A stretch of DNA of 64,000 bases, taken from the NCBI RefSeq assembly GCF_004217185.1, contig NZ_SHKL01000001.1, positions 62,001 through 126,000 of the forward strand, given 5' to 3'. Positions 42,282 through 51,264 of the stretch are shown here, piece after piece. A model generated the notes under the pieces. The model did no database searches and had not been told where the DNA came from. It was given only the letters and a program-made list of their open reading frames with translations. Each line of letters begins with the position of its first letter. The stretch's first letter is position 1. Source of the DNA: Pseudonocardia sediminis. Lineage in GTDB: Bacteria > Actinomycetota > Actinomycetes > Mycobacteriales > Pseudonocardiaceae. The translations under genes were made by a program, and so were the position numbers.

Positions 42282-44000
42282 GTGAGCACCTTGATCGGGG
42301 ACCAGGCCGCCCGGGCAGCCGGGGACGGCGGCCCCTCCGCCGTCCTGCTGGACGCCGGAGCCCTGACGCGGTGCCGCCGCCGGGTCCACCTGGACCACGA
42401 CCCGTCGGCGGAGGGTGCGCCGCGCGCGCTGCCCGACCCGGCCCTGGAGCAGCGCCGGGCCGACGCCGCCGAGCACCGCGAGCGCATCGGTGCCGTCCTC
42501 GCCGCGGCCGGTGGCGCGTCCTGGCGCCCGGTCGACGTGGCGGGCCCGGCCGGCGTCCGCGCCACCCGCACGGCCGAGCTGGTGGCCGAGGGGGCCCCGC
42601 TGATCTGGGACGCGGTGCTGCCGCTGGACCGCGCGGCGGGCCGCCGCGGCAGCGCGGACCTGCTCGTCCGGATGCCCGGCGGCGGCTACGTCCCGCTGCT
42701 GGTGGTCCGCCGCCGGATCACCGACCCCGGCGAGGGCGCCCGCACCACCGCCGTCACCGACCCGTACCCGCAGCGGGCCCGCACGGACCCGGACCGCAAG
42801 GTCCGTTCGTCCCCGCGCGACCTGCTCGCGCTGGCCCAGCTGACCCGGATGCTCCAGGCCGCGGGCTGGGCGCCGGAGGCCGCGGACCCGCCGGTCGGCG
42901 GCGTGATCGGGATGGACGCCGACGTCGTGGTCTGGCACGACCTGGACGCCGGTCACTGGCCCGGCGGCCGGGGCACGATGGCCGAGTACGACGCGCGGTT
43001 CGCCGACCGTCGCGCGGTCGCCGAGGCGGCCCGGGACGGGCGCCCGGCGCTGGCGCAGCCGTCGCGGATCACCGAGTGCCGTCGTTGCCCGTGGTGGCCG
43101 ACCTGCGAGGCGGAGCTGGAGTCGGTCGACGACGTCAGCCTCGTCGCGCACGGCGAGACCGGGCGGCTCCTGCGCACGGCCGGGGTCGGGACGGTCGCGT
43201 CGCTGGCCGAGCTGGACCCGGCCGGCCCGGTGCCGTCGGAGCTGCCGGTGCCGTTGCCCGGGCCGCCGTTCGCGGACCTGGTCGCGCTGGCCCGGGCCCG
43301 GCGTCAGGGGCGCAGCGTCGTGCGCCGGTCGGAGTCGGTGCCGGTGCCGCGCGCGGACGTCGAGGTCGACGTGGACATGGAGAGCTTCGGCGAGTCCGGG
43401 GCCTACCTGTGGGGCGCGTTGCTGACCCACCCGGGCGGGCGCCGCGACGGCGACGACGAGCCCGGCTACCGCGCGTTCGCGACCTGGGACCCGCTGCCGA
43501 CCTCCGACGAGGGCCGGTCGTTCGCCGAGTTCTGGGCGTGGCTGACCGGTGTGCGCGACGCCGCGCGCGCGAGCGGCCGGACGTTCGCCGCCTACTGCTA
43601 CAACGAGCAGGCCGAGAACCGCTGGATGCTCGGCTCGGCGAACAGGTTCGCCGACGAGCCCGGCATGCCGTCGGTGGCGCAGGTGCAGGAGTTCATCGAC
43701 GACCCGGGCTGGATCGATCTGTTCGCCGTCGTCTCGCGCTGGTTCCTGTGCACGCACGGCAAGGGTCTGAAGAAGATCGCGCCCGCGGCCGGGTTCGCCT
43801 GGCGGGACCCCGAGGCCGGCGGGGAGAACTCGATGCGCTGGTACCGCGACGCCGTCGGGATGGACGGCGGGGAGCCGGACCCGGTCCAGCGCGAGCGGCT
43901 GCTCGCCTACAACGCCGACGACGTCGCCGCGACGCAGGTGCTGCGCGAGTGGATGTCCTCGGAACGGGTGCGCGAGGTGCCGCTGGTGTCCGAGCTGTAG
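42282..44000 (+). CDS. TM0106-family RecB-like nuclease fused to a DEDD exonuclease-type domain
   Basis: 572 aa from the GTG at 42282. The N-terminal RecB-like (PD-(D/E)XK, Cas4-like) half has C31 in LTRCRRR and C266, C269 and C275 in CRRCPWWPTC. This C...C-x2-C-x5-C pattern is typical of the Fe-S cluster of Cas4/AddB nucleases. The C-terminal half (about 365-572) is RNase-H-like: VDVDMESFG, YCYNEQAENR and YNADDVAATQVL supply the acidic residues. Probably a DNA repair or processing nuclease; no helicase or CRISPR genes are adjacent. Confidence 0.82.
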   Translation: MSTLIGDQAARAAGDGGPSAVLLDAGALTRCRRRVHLDHDPSAEGAPRALPDPALEQRRADAAEHRERIGAVLAAAGGASWRPVDVAGPAGVRATRTAELVAEGAPLIWDAVLPLDRAAGRRGSADLLVRMPGGGYVPLLVVRRRITDPGEGARTTAVTDPYPQRARTDPDRKVRSSPRDLLALAQLTRMLQAAGWAPEAADPPVGGVIGMDADVVVWHDLDAGHWPGGRGTMAEYDARFADRRAVAEAARDGRPALAQPSRITECRRCPWWPTCEAELESVDDVSLVAHGETGRLLRTAGVGTVASLAELDPAGPVPSELPVPLPGPPFADLVALARARRQGRSVVRRSESVPVPRADVEVDVDMESFGESGAYLWGALLTHPGGRRDGDDEPGYRAFATWDPLPTSDEGRSFAEFWAWLTGVRDAARASGRTFAAYCYNEQAENRWMLGSANRFADEPGMPSVAQVQEFIDDPGWIDLFAVVSRWFLCTHGKGLKKIAPAAGFAWRDPEAGGENSMRWYRDAVGMDGGEPDPVQRERLLAYNADDVAATQVLREWMSSERVREVPLVSEL

Positions 44001-44063
44001 GCCCCCGCGGAGAGCGGACGCCCGCGGAGCGGGCGAGAACGGCCGCGATGTGAGGATGGCCGG

Positions 44064-45851
44064 GTGGCACCGCGCGGATACGAACGTCTCGGCCCCTCGG
44101 GGGCGGTCAGCAGCACCCACCACCTCGGGACGGCGGCGGCCGCGGCCGTCCTGGCCCGCGGTGGGAACGCCTTCGACGCCGCGGTGGCGTGCGGGTTCGT
44201 GCTGCAGGTCGCCGAGCCGCACCTGTGCGGCCCGGGTGGGGACATGCCCGCGGTGTTCGTCACCGCGGCCGACCCGACGCCGCGGGTGCTCTGCGCGCAG
44301 GGCGGCGCCCCGGCCGCGGCGACGATCGAGGCGGTGCGCGGCGAGGGCTGCGAGATCGTGCCCGGCACCGGCCTGCTCGCCGCGACCGTCCCCGGCGCCT
44401 GGGACGGCTGGCTGACGCTGCTGCGCGACCACGGCACCTGGGAGCTGGCCGACGTCCTGGAGCCGGCCCTGGGCTATGCCACCTCCGGGATCCCGCTGGT
44501 CCCGCGGATCCCGGCGACGATCGCGACCGTCGCCGAGCACTTCCGGAAGCACTGGCCGTCGTCGGCGGAGCAGTGGCTGCCCGGCGGGCGGGTCCCCGAG
44601 CCCGGCGAGACGATCCGGCTGCCCGCCCTGGCGGCGACCTGGCGCCGTCTGCTCGACGCGGCCGCCGGCCCGAGCCGCGAGGCACGGATCGACGCCGCCC
44701 GCGACGCCTGGTACCGCGGCTTCGTCGCCGAGGCGATCGAGCGGTTCTCCCGCGTCCCGGCGCGCGACGAGACCGGGCGCGACCACGCCGGTCTGCTCGT
44801 CGCCGACGATCTGGCCGGGTGGTCGGCGACCTACGAGGACGCGCTCGTCGCGCCGGCCGGTGGCGGCTGGTCGGTGGCGAAGTGCGGACCCTGGTCGCAG
44901 GGACCGGTGCTGGCCCAGCAGCTGCGCCTGCTCGACGGCCTCGACCTGCGCTTCGACGCCGCCGGTGTCGCGGACGCGGACACGGTGCACGCCGCGGCGG
45001 AGGCGGCCAAGCTGGCGTTCGCCGACCGCGAGGCCTGGTACGGCGACAGCGCGCCGGTCCCGATGGACGATCTGCTGTCCGACGCCTACACCGACGCCCG
45101 GCGGGCGCTGATCGGCGAGACCTCCGACGGCACGCTGCGCCCCGGTGCGCCGGGCGGGCGCGAGCCCCGGATCGGGTACTACGCCTCGACCCCCGGGGCC
45201 GGGCGCGGGACCGGCACCGAGGGGCCCGGCAGCGGCGAGCCGACCGTGAGCCGGCACGGCGTGGCACGCGGCGACACCGTGCACATCGACGTCGTCGACG
45301 CGGCCGGGAACATGATCTCGGTGACGCCGTCGGGCGGGTGGCTGCAGTCCTCGCCGACCATCCCGGAGCTGGGCTTCTGCCTCGGCACCCGCGCCCAGAT
45401 GTTCTGGCTGGAGGAGGGGCTGTCCAGCTCACTCGTCCCGGGCCGCCGCCCGCGGACGACGTTGAGCCCGTCGCTGGCCCTGCTCGACGGCGAGCCGCGG
45501 GTCGCGTTCGGCACACCGGGCGGGGACCAGCAGGACCAGTGGCAGCTGTGCTTCCTGCTCGCCCACACCCGCGCCGGCCTGGACCTGCAGGCCGCGATCG
45601 ACGCCCCGACCTGGCACTCGACGGCGTTCCCCGCGTCGTTCGCGCCGCGCGGCTGGGAGCCCCACGGTCTGGTCGTGGAGTCGCGGCTGGGCGAGGCGAC
45701 GCTGGCGGAGCTGCGCCGGCGCGGGCACGTCGTCGACGACGCAGGGCCCTGGTCGCTGGGCCGGCTCTGCGCGGTCGGCCGCGGCGGTGGTCCGGCCCTG
45801 CGCGCGGCGGTGGACCCACGCAGCGGGGTGGGTGCGGCGATCGCGCTCTGA
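44064..45851 (+). CDS. Gamma-glutamyltransferase family Ntn-hydrolase
   Basis: 595 aa. The large-subunit start contains the GGNAFDAAVACGFVLQVAEPHLCGPGGD signature (in two parts, about 33-60). The autocleavage/nucleophile threonine is T405 in ARGDTVHIDVVDAAGN, followed by SVTPSGGWLQSS and the C-terminal FGTPGGDQQ. The usual GGT sequence after the nucleophile (T-H-x-S/C-V-x-D) is recognisable. No signal peptide, so probably cytoplasmic; some members hydrolyse glutaryl-type or other amides. The start at GTG 44064 has a weak ribosome site. Confidence 0.82.
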   Translation: MAPRGYERLGPSGAVSSTHHLGTAAAAAVLARGGNAFDAAVACGFVLQVAEPHLCGPGGDMPAVFVTAADPTPRVLCAQGGAPAAATIEAVRGEGCEIVPGTGLLAATVPGAWDGWLTLLRDHGTWELADVLEPALGYATSGIPLVPRIPATIATVAEHFRKHWPSSAEQWLPGGRVPEPGETIRLPALAATWRRLLDAAAGPSREARIDAARDAWYRGFVAEAIERFSRVPARDETGRDHAGLLVADDLAGWSATYEDALVAPAGGGWSVAKCGPWSQGPVLAQQLRLLDGLDLRFDAAGVADADTVHAAAEAAKLAFADREAWYGDSAPVPMDDLLSDAYTDARRALIGETSDGTLRPGAPGGREPRIGYYASTPGAGRGTGTEGPGSGEPTVSRHGVARGDTVHIDVVDAAGNMISVTPSGGWLQSSPTIPELGFCLGTRAQMFWLEEGLSSSLVPGRRPRTTLSPSLALLDGEPRVAFGTPGGDQQDQWQLCFLLAHTRAGLDLQAAIDAPTWHSTAFPASFAPRGWEPHGLVVESRLGEATLAELRRRGHVVDDAGPWSLGRLCAVGRGGGPALRAAVDPRSGVGAAIAL

Positions 45852-45856
45852 GCCGG

Positions 45857-46528
45857 TCAGGCTCCCGGGACGAGCAGGAGCCGGCCGCCGTTCCAGAGAC
45901 ACACCACCGCGATGACGATCCACGCCGCCTTCCAGACGATCCCGGGAACCACGACGGTGCGCTTACGCAGGTCGGCGGCATCGCCGTCGCGGGTCGGCAG
46001 GGTGAACGCGTAGATCGTCCCGCCGATGAGCAGGTACCAGACGATTCCCACCGCGACACCGGCCTGGACGGTCGGCGTGGCCTGAATCAGCGCCCAGCCG
46101 ATGCCGACGGCGGCCAGTGTGGGCATCAGGAACGCCAGCCCGTTGGCGGCCGGGACGATGGCGAGGAGTGAGAAGATCAGACCCAGGATCAGCACGCTCC
46201 AGGTGTTGCCGGAGGCGATCAGCGCAGCGCCGCCGAGGCCCAGCAGACACGGGGTGGCGTACCCGGCGAAGAAGAAGACCAGTGTCGAGAGAGCCCACCG
46301 CCGACCCTCGATCACGGTCAGACCCTCGGTGTTGTCGGCGAGGGTGAATCCCTGGATCTTGCGCAGGCTCGCGACCGCCGCGAGCATGTGTCCGCCCTCG
46401 TGCACGAGAGTCAGCGCATAGCGGCCGGTGAGGGGCGCGAGCCCGAGCAGGAACAGCATTCCGAGTCCGACGCCGTAGGCCACCGGCTGGCCCACGATCG
46501 GTACCGAGTTGACCGCGTCGATCTCCAC
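45857..46528 (-). CDS. M50-type membrane metallopeptidase
   Basis: 223 aa from the GTG at 46528 (weak Shine-Dalgarno). Six or so membrane helices. The zinc motif H-E-x-x-H is in LTLVHEGGHMLAAVA near residue 43-47, and the loop LRKIQGFTLADNTEGLTVIEG follows, as in the actinobacterial M50B-like group. The usual third ligand NxxPxxxxDG is not obvious, with only PAANGLAFLMPTL near 118-130, so activity needs care. Possible site-2 protease for a membrane-bound regulator. Confidence 0.72.
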   Translation of the reverse strand: MEIDAVNSVPIVGQPVAYGVGLGMLFLLGLAPLTGRYALTLVHEGGHMLAAVASLRKIQGFTLADNTEGLTVIEGRRWALSTLVFFFAGYATPCLLGLGGAALIASGNTWSVLILGLIFSLLAIVPAANGLAFLMPTLAAVGIGWALIQATPTVQAGVAVGIVWYLLIGGTIYAFTLPTRDGDAADLRKRTVVVPGIVWKAAWIVIAVVCLWNGGRLLLVPGA

Positions 46529-46678
46529 GCCCGGTAGTGGAGCCGGTCTCGCAAACGGGGGCAATGCTCTCGGTCGTCCGGTCCACCCGTCCGGAGCAGT
46601 CGTTTCGTCAGTTGTGTCGATCGGGAGCCGTAGCGGCACGGGTCGAGCGGGTCCCCGCGGACGCGTACCGTGGTTGAC

Positions 46679-47341
46679 ATGGTGTTCGGCTTTGGTCGCG
46701 ACAAGAAGCAGATGGTGGCGGCCGAGGATGCGCTCCCGGGCAGGGCCGCCCCGATCCCGGTCCCCGAGACGCACTTCGTCAACGGCAACCGGCTCGTCCC
46801 GCCGTTCCCCTCCGGCATGGCCACGGCCGTCTTCGGCATGGGCTGTTTCTGGGGTGCGGAGCGCCTGTTCTGGCAGACGCCCGGCGTGTACTCCACCGCG
46901 GTGGGCTACGCGGGTGGGTACACCGACAACCCGACGTACGAGGAGACCTGCACCGGGTTGACCGGGCACACCGAGGTCGTCCTCGTGGTGTTCGACCCGT
47001 CGGCGGTCAGCTACGAGCAGCTGCTCAAGGTGTTCTGGGAGGGCCACGACCCGACCCAGGTGATGCGCCAGGGCAACGACGTCGGCACCCAGTACCGCTC
47101 GGCGGTGTACACGGTGGACGAGGCGCAGGGCGAGCGCGCCGAGACGAGCGCGAAGGTCTACGGCGAGGCGCTGCGCGAGGCCGGCCGCGGCGAGATCGCC
47201 ACCGAGATCGCCCCGCTGACGCAGTTCTACTACGCCGAGGACTACCACCAGCAGTACCTGGCCAAGGTCCCGAACGGCTACTGCGGCATCGGCGGAACCG
47301 GCGTCACCTGCCCGATCGGCACCGGCGTCCGCGCCGACTGA
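46679..47341 (+). CDS. msrA: Peptide methionine sulfoxide reductase MsrA
   Basis: 220 aa from the ATG at 46679 (GTG at 46670 possible). The catalytic GCFWG has C56 as nucleophile; [22 protein letters not shown] near 76-97 and [12 protein letters not shown] follow, and resolving cysteines lie in [13 protein letters not shown] at the C-terminus. It reduces methionine-S-sulfoxide in proteins with thioredoxin and protects against oxidative damage. The 45-residue N-terminal extension is usual in actinobacterial MsrA. Divergent from the M50 gene. Confidence 0.94.
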   Translation: MVFGFGRDKKQMVAAEDALPGRAAPIPVPETHFVNGNRLVPPFPSGMATAVFGMGCFWGAERLFWQTPGVYSTAVGYAGGYTDNPTYEETCTGLTGHTEVVLVVFDPSAVSYEQLLKVFWEGHDPTQVMRQGNDVGTQYRSAVYTVDEAQGERAETSAKVYGEALREAGRGEIATEIAPLTQFYYAEDYHQQYLAKVPNGYCGIGGTGVTCPIGTGVRAD

Positions 47342-47735
47342 CCGGACCGCCCGTACCGGAACGGGCATTTCCTCCGCGCCGGGCGCTCACCGTCGTGTGA
47401 GCGATCCGTGTCGCGTGACCGGGCGACGCGCCGTTGCTGCCGATCGGGGCCGTGGCGGCCATGGCGCGTCACTCGTGAGGCCGGAGCGGCGTCCGGGCCG
47501 GGGTCCGGGCGGTCGGTGATCCTCCGGCGAGGGGCAGCCTGGGTGACGCACCATGGCCGCCGGTTCGGGGTGAGCCCGCCATCGTGCGTCACTCACCGGC
47601 GTATACCGCCCCCGTGCCGGCTCGCCGGCCGGCACCTGGCCGCGGCGGCGTCGAGTTCGGCGGTCCGCACCGGAGGCTCGCGCAGCGGGACGATCCGGGC
47701 CTGGATCGTCGGCGCCAGGGGAGGACGATGGTCGC
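47342..47735. other. 394-nt intergenic region with repeated inverted elements
   Basis: No gene is supported here. It holds three related copies of a CCAT-s-g-GCGTCAC element: GGCGGCCATGGCGCGTCACT (from 47455), an inverted copy GGTGACGCACCATGGCCGCC (from 47542), and CCGCCATCGTGCGTCACTCA (from 47577). The first two could form a long stem. The rest is ordinary GC-rich sequence leading to the ogt start. Confidence 0.6.
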
Positions 47736-48287
47736 GTGACCCTCTCCTGGACCGTGGTTCCGGCGCCGTCGCCCGTGCGGGCGTTGACCGTCGCCGCGAC
47801 CGAGGTCGGACTGGTGCTGGTGGCGTTCGGCGACGATCCGGAGGCCGTGGCGCGCGCCGCGGAGAAGCTGGGCCTCGACGCCGTCCGGGACGGTGACGGC
47901 GTCACCGAGGCGGCCGGTCAGGTGGCCGAGTACCTCGACGGCCGGCGGCGCGAGTTCACCGTGCCGGTCGACTGGCGCCTGACCGCGGGTACGCAGCGGA
48001 CCGTCCTGCAGACGCTGTACGCGCGGGTCGGCTACGGGAAGGTCGTCGGCTACGGCGAGCTCGCCGGCCTGTCGGGTGCCTACGCCGGGCACGGTTACAC
48101 CGCGGCCCGCGGGGTCGGGACGATCATGGGCTCGAACCCGGTGCCGGTCGTCGTGCCGTGTCACCGGGTGATGGCCGCCGACGGACCGCGCGGGTTCGCC
48201 CTCGGCGGGTTCGGTGGCGGGCTCGCGACCAAGGAGTGGCTGCTCGCGCTCGAGGGCGTCCTTCCGCCGACGCTCGACCTGTTCTGA
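47736..48287 (+). CDS. ogt: Methylated-DNA-protein-cysteine methyltransferase
   Basis: 183 aa from the GTG at 47736. The active-site motif PCHRV has C142, the helix-turn-helix DNA-binding region precedes it (YGKVVGYGELAGLSGAYA), and the RGVGTIMGSNPVPVVVPCHR block is complete. It transfers the alkyl group from O6-alkylguanine to its own cysteine, a suicide repair protein. The N-terminal domain is short, as in Ogt rather than Ada. A strong hairpin separates it from the convergent exporter gene. Confidence 0.92.
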   Translation: MTLSWTVVPAPSPVRALTVAATEVGLVLVAFGDDPEAVARAAEKLGLDAVRDGDGVTEAAGQVAEYLDGRRREFTVPVDWRLTAGTQRTVLQTLYARVGYGKVVGYGELAGLSGAYAGHGYTAARGVGTIMGSNPVPVVVPCHRVMAADGPRGFALGGFGGGLATKEWLLALEGVLPPTLDLF

Positions 48288-48320
48288 CCGGCCGTCCCCG
48301 GAGCGACGACCCCGCACACG

Positions 48321-48364
48321 ACGACGGCCGCACCACGCGCGTGAACGCGGGGTGCGGCCGTCGT
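48321..48364. terminator. Bidirectional hairpin terminator
   Basis: ACGACGGCCGCACC (48321-48334) and GGTGCGGCCGTCGT (48351-48364), 14 perfect pairs with a 16-nt loop, between convergent ogt and the MFS gene. Confidence 0.75.
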
Positions 48365-48375
48365 GGAGCGGAGCG

Positions 48376-51264
48376 TCAGCGCGTGGCGCCGGGCACCTCG
48401 GAGTCGAGCCGGTGGTGGCCGTGCGCCCCGTTCGACCGGTCGGCCTCGCCGTGGCCGAGCGGGTGCGGGAACTCCACGTCGGAGTGCGTCACCCGGCCCG
48501 GCTCCAGCGCGACGACCGTGGCGATCGGCGCGTACCCGCTGGTGGCCAGCGTGTAGGTGCCGGCGGGCAGGTTGTCGAACGTGAACGTGCCGTCCGGTCC
48601 GGAGACCGTCGAGCCGACGACCGTGCCGTCACCGTCGAGCAGCGTGGCCAGGGCCTGCGGCACCGGGGCGCCGCCGGGGGACGCGCTGACCCGCCCGGTG
48701 AGCCGGGCCCGCTGCGGGAGACGCAGCAGGCACTCGACCGTGCCGGCCCCGGGGACGTCGACCCCGACCGCGACCGGGTCGAACGACTCGCCGGCACCGG
48801 TCAGCGTGTACCGGCCCTCCGGCACCCCGGTCAGCGCGAACGTCCCGGACGCCTCGGACCGGCCGGTCGCCAGCACGTCGCCCTGGGAGTCGATCAGCGA
48901 CACCGAGGCTCCGCCGACGCCGTTGCCGGCCGCGTCGAGCACCGAACCGCGGACCCCGCTGCTGCCGGCCAGCATCGCGTCGTGGCGGACCGGGCCGCCG
49001 TTCACGGTGACCGTCGCCGCGGACGGCGGCAGCGACCCGGACATGGCGACCACGAGGTAGCTGCCACCGTCCGGGAGCGCGATGCGGTAGTTGCCGCGCT
49101 CGTCGGTGGTGGTGCGTCCCTGCTGGTGCCCGGACAGGTGCGTGACCGTGACGACCGCACCGGCGAGGCCGGTCCCGTCGGCCCGGTGCACGATCCCGGT
49201 CACCGCCGGGCCGTCGGTGGCAGAGGCGGCCCCGGGGGCGACGGGAGCCGCCCCGTTCGTGCCGTACGCCTGACCGTGGCCGTTCGACGAGCCGTGGGAC
49301 CCGTTGCCGTGGTGAGCGGCGGCGGAGTGCCCGTTGCCGGCGGCGTGGACCCCACGTTCCTGGGCGAGCTCGGCGACGGTGCGCTGACCGCCCTGCTGCT
49401 CAGCGTCCGGCGTCTGGTGCCCGGCACCGACGCCGGCCATCCCGGCTCCGGCGGCGGCGACCCCGCCCGCTCCGGCGGCGGCCGCACCCACCGGGACCGC
49501 ACCCCGGTCGGCGTCCTCGGTCCCCGTCCCCTCGGCAGGGATCTCCTCGGTGGCGTCGCCGCCCTCCTCGGCCTTCTTCCGTGCGGCCTCCTCGGCCAGC
49601 GCGGCCTGGGCCCCGGACATCGTGCGCAGCGGCAGTTCCTTGATGAACAGGACCAGCACGAAGGCCACGAAGATGACGCAGGCGGCGATCAGGAAGGCCA
49701 GCGTCATCGACTCGGTGAACCCGGCCAGGAAGGGCTCGGCCAGGCGGGCGTCGATCCGCTGCAGGAACGACGAGTCGGTCAGGACGCTGGAGCTCAGCGC
49801 ACCGGCGTCACCGCCCTGCAGGCCGGCCAGCACCTGGGAGTTGGCCGGGTTGCCGGTCACCGCCGGGTCGGTCAGCGCCGACTGGAACGCCGGTGTGCCG
49901 AAGGCGTTGCGGAGCTGCTCGCCGATCCGGTCGCCGGCGGTGGAGAACACCACCGACAGGAAGATCGCGGTGCCGAGCGTGCCGCCCATCTGGCGGAAGA
50001 ACGTCGTCGACGACGTCGCGACGCCCATGTCCCGCGCCGGGACGGCGTTCTGCACGGCCAGCACCAGGGTCTGCATGCACAGACCCAGCCCGAGGCCGAG
50101 CAGCGCCATCATCAGGTCGAGCTCCCAGATCGGGATCTCCGGCGTGACGAGCTGCCACATCAGGACCATCGCGACGGTGATGAACGCGGTGCCGATCACC
50201 GGGAAGATCTTGTAACGGCCGGTCCGCGAGGTGAGCTGACCGGAGATGATCGACGAGACCATGATGCCGCCGACCAGCGGGAGCATCATGAAACCGGCCG
50301 TGATCGGGGTGGCCCCGTGCACGATCTGCAGGAACTGCGGGAGCAGCGCGATCCCGCCGAACATCGCCATACCGATGAGCAGGTTGATGATCGCGCCCAT
50401 GGAGAAGATGCCGGTGCGGAACAGGCGCAGCGGGAGCAGTGCGTCGTCGCCGTAGGCACGCTCGGCGACCACGAACAGCACCAGGCCGACGACGCCGATG
50501 ATGTAGCAGACGAACGACGAGGTCGACGCCCATCCCCACTCGCGGCCCTGCTCGGCGACGATCAGCAGCGGCACCAGGCCGACGGTCAGCGCGATCGCGC
50601 CGGGCCAGTCGATCCGCGCCGGGCGCTTCACGTGCGGGATGTTGAGGACCTTGAGCACGACGACCAGGGCGATGGCGCCGATCGGCACGTTGACCAGGAA
50701 GATCCAGCGCCATCCGTCGATCCCGAAGATCGTGTCGACCCCGGAGAGCAGGCCGCCGATGACCGGTCCGATCACGCTCGAGGTGCCGAAGACGGCCAGG
50801 AAGTAGCCCTGGTACCGGGCGCGCTGACGCGGCGGGACGATGTCCCCGAGGATCGTCAGGGCCAGCGACATCAGGCCGCCGGCGCCGAGCCCCTGCACCG
50901 CACGGAACGCGGCGAGCGAGTACATCGACCAGGCCAGGGTGCACAGGACCGATCCGACCAGGAAGATCGAGATCGCGGTCATGAACAACGGCTTGCGGCC
51001 GAAGATGTCCGAGAGCTTGCCGTAGAGCGGCGTGGTGATCGTGCTGGTGATCAGGAACGCGGTGGTCGCCCAGGCCTGGAGGCTCAGGCCCTGCAGGTCG
51101 TCGGCGATCGTGCGGATGGCGGTGGAGACGATCGTCTGGTCGAGCGCGGCGAGGAACATGCCGAGCAGCAGACCGCCGAGGATCGTCAGGACCTGTTTGT
51201 GGCTGAGCTCCCCGTCGGCCGCGGGGGCCGGCGTGGGGGCCGCTGTCGGGGCAGCGGTGGACAT
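48376..51264 (-). CDS. DHA2-family MFS drug exporter with C-terminal carboxypeptidase-regulatory-like repeats
   Basis: 962 aa. Residues about 20-530 form a 14-helix DHA2 proton antiporter (GGLLLGMFLAALDQTIVSTA, the motif C-type LDQTIV; YGKLSDIFGRKP). Then comes a charged/Ala-rich linker (about 545-680) with a His/Gly/Asn/Ser stretch, and three beta-sandwich repeats (about 690-775, 776-850, 855-935), each of the TGxV..G.P..G..V type ending in Y.L. Normal exporters of this class stop near 530 aa. Translationally coupled (TGATG) to the upstream MarR gene, so likely induced by a toxic ligand. Confidence 0.88.
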   Translation of the reverse strand: MSTAAPTAAPTPAPAADGELSHKQVLTILGGLLLGMFLAALDQTIVSTAIRTIADDLQGLSLQAWATTAFLITSTITTPLYGKLSDIFGRKPLFMTAISIFLVGSVLCTLAWSMYSLAAFRAVQGLGAGGLMSLALTILGDIVPPRQRARYQGYFLAVFGTSSVIGPVIGGLLSGVDTIFGIDGWRWIFLVNVPIGAIALVVVLKVLNIPHVKRPARIDWPGAIALTVGLVPLLIVAEQGREWGWASTSSFVCYIIGVVGLVLFVVAERAYGDDALLPLRLFRTGIFSMGAIINLLIGMAMFGGIALLPQFLQIVHGATPITAGFMMLPLVGGIMVSSIISGQLTSRTGRYKIFPVIGTAFITVAMVLMWQLVTPEIPIWELDLMMALLGLGLGLCMQTLVLAVQNAVPARDMGVATSSTTFFRQMGGTLGTAIFLSVVFSTAGDRIGEQLRNAFGTPAFQSALTDPAVTGNPANSQVLAGLQGGDAGALSSSVLTDSSFLQRIDARLAEPFLAGFTESMTLAFLIAACVIFVAFVLVLFIKELPLRTMSGAQAALAEEAARKKAEEGGDATEEIPAEGTGTEDADRGAVPVGAAAAGAGGVAAAGAGMAGVGAGHQTPDAEQQGGQRTVAELAQERGVHAAGNGHSAAAHHGNGSHGSSNGHGQAYGTNGAAPVAPGAASATDGPAVTGIVHRADGTGLAGAVVTVTHLSGHQQGRTTTDERGNYRIALPDGGSYLVVAMSGSLPPSAATVTVNGGPVRHDAMLAGSSGVRGSVLDAAGNGVGGASVSLIDSQGDVLATGRSEASGTFALTGVPEGRYTLTGAGESFDPVAVGVDVPGAGTVECLLRLPQRARLTGRVSASPGGAPVPQALATLLDGDGTVVGSTVSGPDGTFTFDNLPAGTYTLATSGYAPIATVVALEPGRVTHSDVEFPHPLGHGEADRSNGAHGHHRLDSEVPGATR

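Noticed and set aside
44064..45851. Transfer signs (mobile elements) in the accessory blocks
   Set aside because: No transposase, integrase, direct-repeat flanks or shift in base composition was seen anywhere in the window.
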